Shown here in pieces: positions 41,471 to 42,475 of a stretch of DNA of 42,475 nt. Where the stretch lies: NCBI GenBank assembly GCA_947367115.1, contig CANBCW010000010.1:1-42475 (forward strand), in the 5' to 3' direction. Below the pieces are notes generated by a model, which searched no databases, had not been told where the DNA came from, and saw only the letters and a list, made by a program, of their open reading frames with translations. The first letter of the stretch is position 1; each line of letters begins with the position of its first letter. This DNA is from an uncultured Clostridia bacterium (GTDB lineage: Bacteria; Bacillota; Clostridia; Oscillospirales; Oscillospiraceae). The position numbers were made by a program, and so were the translations under genes.

Positions 41471-42475
41471 ATGAATTATACACAAAACCAAAAGATTTCG
41501 CAAGTCACAGAAGCAACTTTAATTGTCGGTGTAGATATCGGCAGCGAAACAAATTTTTCCCGTGCGTTCAACTGGCGCGGTCAGGAGCTGTCCAAGAAGG
41601 TATTTCGCTTCAGTAACAGCCTGGAAGGCTTCCAGAGCTTTCTTGGGTACCTCAACACCTATATGACCATTGCATCCGCCAAGCAGGTCATCGTAGGCTG
41701 TGAGCCCACCGGGCACTATTGGTTTAATCTTGCCCGTTATCTGGAAGAAAACAACGTCAAGCTGGCTCTTGTCAATCCGTATCATGTTAAGCAGATCAAG
41801 GAACTGGATGACAACAGCCCAAAGAAAACGGATCTGAAAGATCCGAAAACCATCGCAAAGCTGGTAGTGGATGGCCGATACAGCTATCCGTATCTCCCTG
41901 AGGGAATCTACGCAGATTTGCGGGAAGCGGTCTCAAGCCGGGAACGGATCGTGAAGGAACTGAATGCTATCACGAACCGGATCAAGCGCTGGCTTAAGAT
42001 ATATTTTCCGGAGTATCTGGTTGTCTATAAGAATTTCTCCGCAGAAAGCGGCCTGACGGTGCTGGAAATGGTGCCGTTGCCGCAGGACATTGTTCAGCTG
42101 GGACCGGAGGGTGTAAATCAGCTCTGGCGAGACAAGAAACTGCGCGCGGTTGGTATGAAGAGGGCACTGACCCTGGTTGAAGCCGCGCATAACAGTATCG
42201 GTCTGCCGGGAGGAAACTGCGCCAGAATGGAAATCCAGCTTCTACTGGAGGACTTCAGAACAAAGCAGAGCCAACTGGAAATGATTACAGAAGTATTGGA
42301 AGAAGAAACCCTGAGTGTGCCTTATGCAGATAAGCTGCTGGCCATCAAGGGGGTAGGCCTTATCACAGTAGCTGGATTTTTGGCAGAGGTGGGCGATGTA
42401 CGACGCTTTGACTCACCGAAGCAGATCCAGAAGCTGGCCGGGCTGGAGGTCAAGGAAAACAGCTCCGGCAAGCAT
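41471..42475 (+). CDS. IS110-family transposase, cut by the window edge
   Basis: The open frame runs from ATG at 41471 (GGAGG upstream) through 335 codons to the window end. The N-terminal DEDD RuvC-like domain shows VGVDIGSET (Asp22), GCEPTGHYW (Glu78) and KKTDLKDPKTIA (Asp121, Asp124). The C-terminal Transposase_20 part shows LLAIKGVGLITVAGFLAEVG and FDSPKQIQKLAGL. The final visible residues ENSSGKH include the Ser that acts as the second nucleophile in this family. Another 60-80 codons would be expected beyond the edge. No frameshift or stop is seen, so the copy looks active. Confidence 0.93.
   Translation, partial: MNYTQNQKISQVTEATLIVGVDIGSETNFSRAFNWRGQELSKKVFRFSNSLEGFQSFLGYLNTYMTIASAKQVIVGCEPTGHYWFNLARYLEENNVKLALVNPYHVKQIKELDDNSPKKTDLKDPKTIAKLVVDGRYSYPYLPEGIYADLREAVSSRERIVKELNAITNRIKRWLKIYFPEYLVVYKNFSAESGLTVLEMVPLPQDIVQLGPEGVNQLWRDKKLRAVGMKRALTLVEAAHNSIGLPGGNCARMEIQLLLEDFRTKQSQLEMITEVLEEETLSVPYADKLLAIKGVGLITVAGFLAEVGDVRRFDSPKQIQKLAGLEVKENSSGKH

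Noticed and set aside
41274..41483. Minus-strand 69-codon open frame upstream of the IS110 transposase
   Set aside because: It lies in the non-coding left end where a bridge RNA is expected and has no convincing start or homology.

Overview
The window looks like a chromosomal segment of a gut-type Bacillota, probably a Clostridia / Oscillospirales relative. This is inferred from the gene families: single-chain PurL, a purine pathway with a split PurH (separate AICAR formyltransferase and PurO-type cyclohydrolase), a divergent PurF beginning MGGFFG, a ZTP (pfl) riboswitch, EpsG-type polymerases, strong GGAGG ribosome binding sites and dense small palindromic repeats. No rRNA, tRNA or CRISPR array was seen.

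Layout. (1) 1-6649: assorted single genes. These are an AlaX-type alanyl-tRNA editing protein (minus), a zinc-dependent phospholipase C-like protein and a UMF1/Atg22-like MFS transporter (plus), an orphan solute-binding protein (plus), a lone tyrosine recombinase (minus) and 680 bases with little coding content. (2) 6650-19300: a nearly complete de novo purine operon on the minus strand. In transcription order it is promoter, ZTP riboswitch with overlapping terminator, purE, purC, purF, purM, purN, purO-like, AICARFT (purH C-terminal half), [inverted-repeat-bracketed four-helix-bundle gene], purD, purL, intrinsic terminator. These genes cover PRPP to IMP apart from purK (not needed in every species) and purB, which are not in the window. 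All but one of the gaps between these genes carries a palindromic repeat. The exception is purM/purN, which overlap by four bases. (3) 19432-20910: a membrane-anchored tyrosine-phosphatase-like protein, divergent from the purine operon. (4) 21134-41263: a polysaccharide (capsule/EPS-type) locus of 19 plus-strand genes. It holds a DegT aminotransferase, a PglC-like initiating phosphoglycosyl transferase, an ATP-grasp/HAD fusion, two tandem EpsG polymerases, eight GT2/GT4 glycosyltransferases, a four-gene CDP-6-deoxyhexose module, a DUF115-like protein and a Wzx flippase. (5) 41264-42475: the left end and most of the transposase of an IS110-family element, cut by the window edge, with an upstream non-coding stretch where a bridge RNA would be expected.

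How it fits together. The purine operon is probably induced when ZMP/ZTP accumulates (10-formyl-THF shortage). Its repeats would be transcribed as strong RNA hairpins between cistrons. In the glycan locus, the PglC-like enzyme would load the first sugar phosphate on undecaprenyl phosphate, the glycosyltransferases extend it (one sugar probably a CDP-derived 6-deoxyhexose), Wzx flips it and the EpsG proteins polymerise it. The mixture of GC-rich and AT-rich genes suggests the locus was built from several sources.

The most unusual observations are: a four-helix-bundle (23S IVS-type) gene bracketed by 26-base perfect inverted repeats inside the purine operon, with a frame break at an A7 run; the multi-family repeat decoration of the operon; a PurF without its catalytic Cys2; the ATP-grasp/HAD fusion; the tandem polymerases; and the putative IS110 bridge-RNA region.
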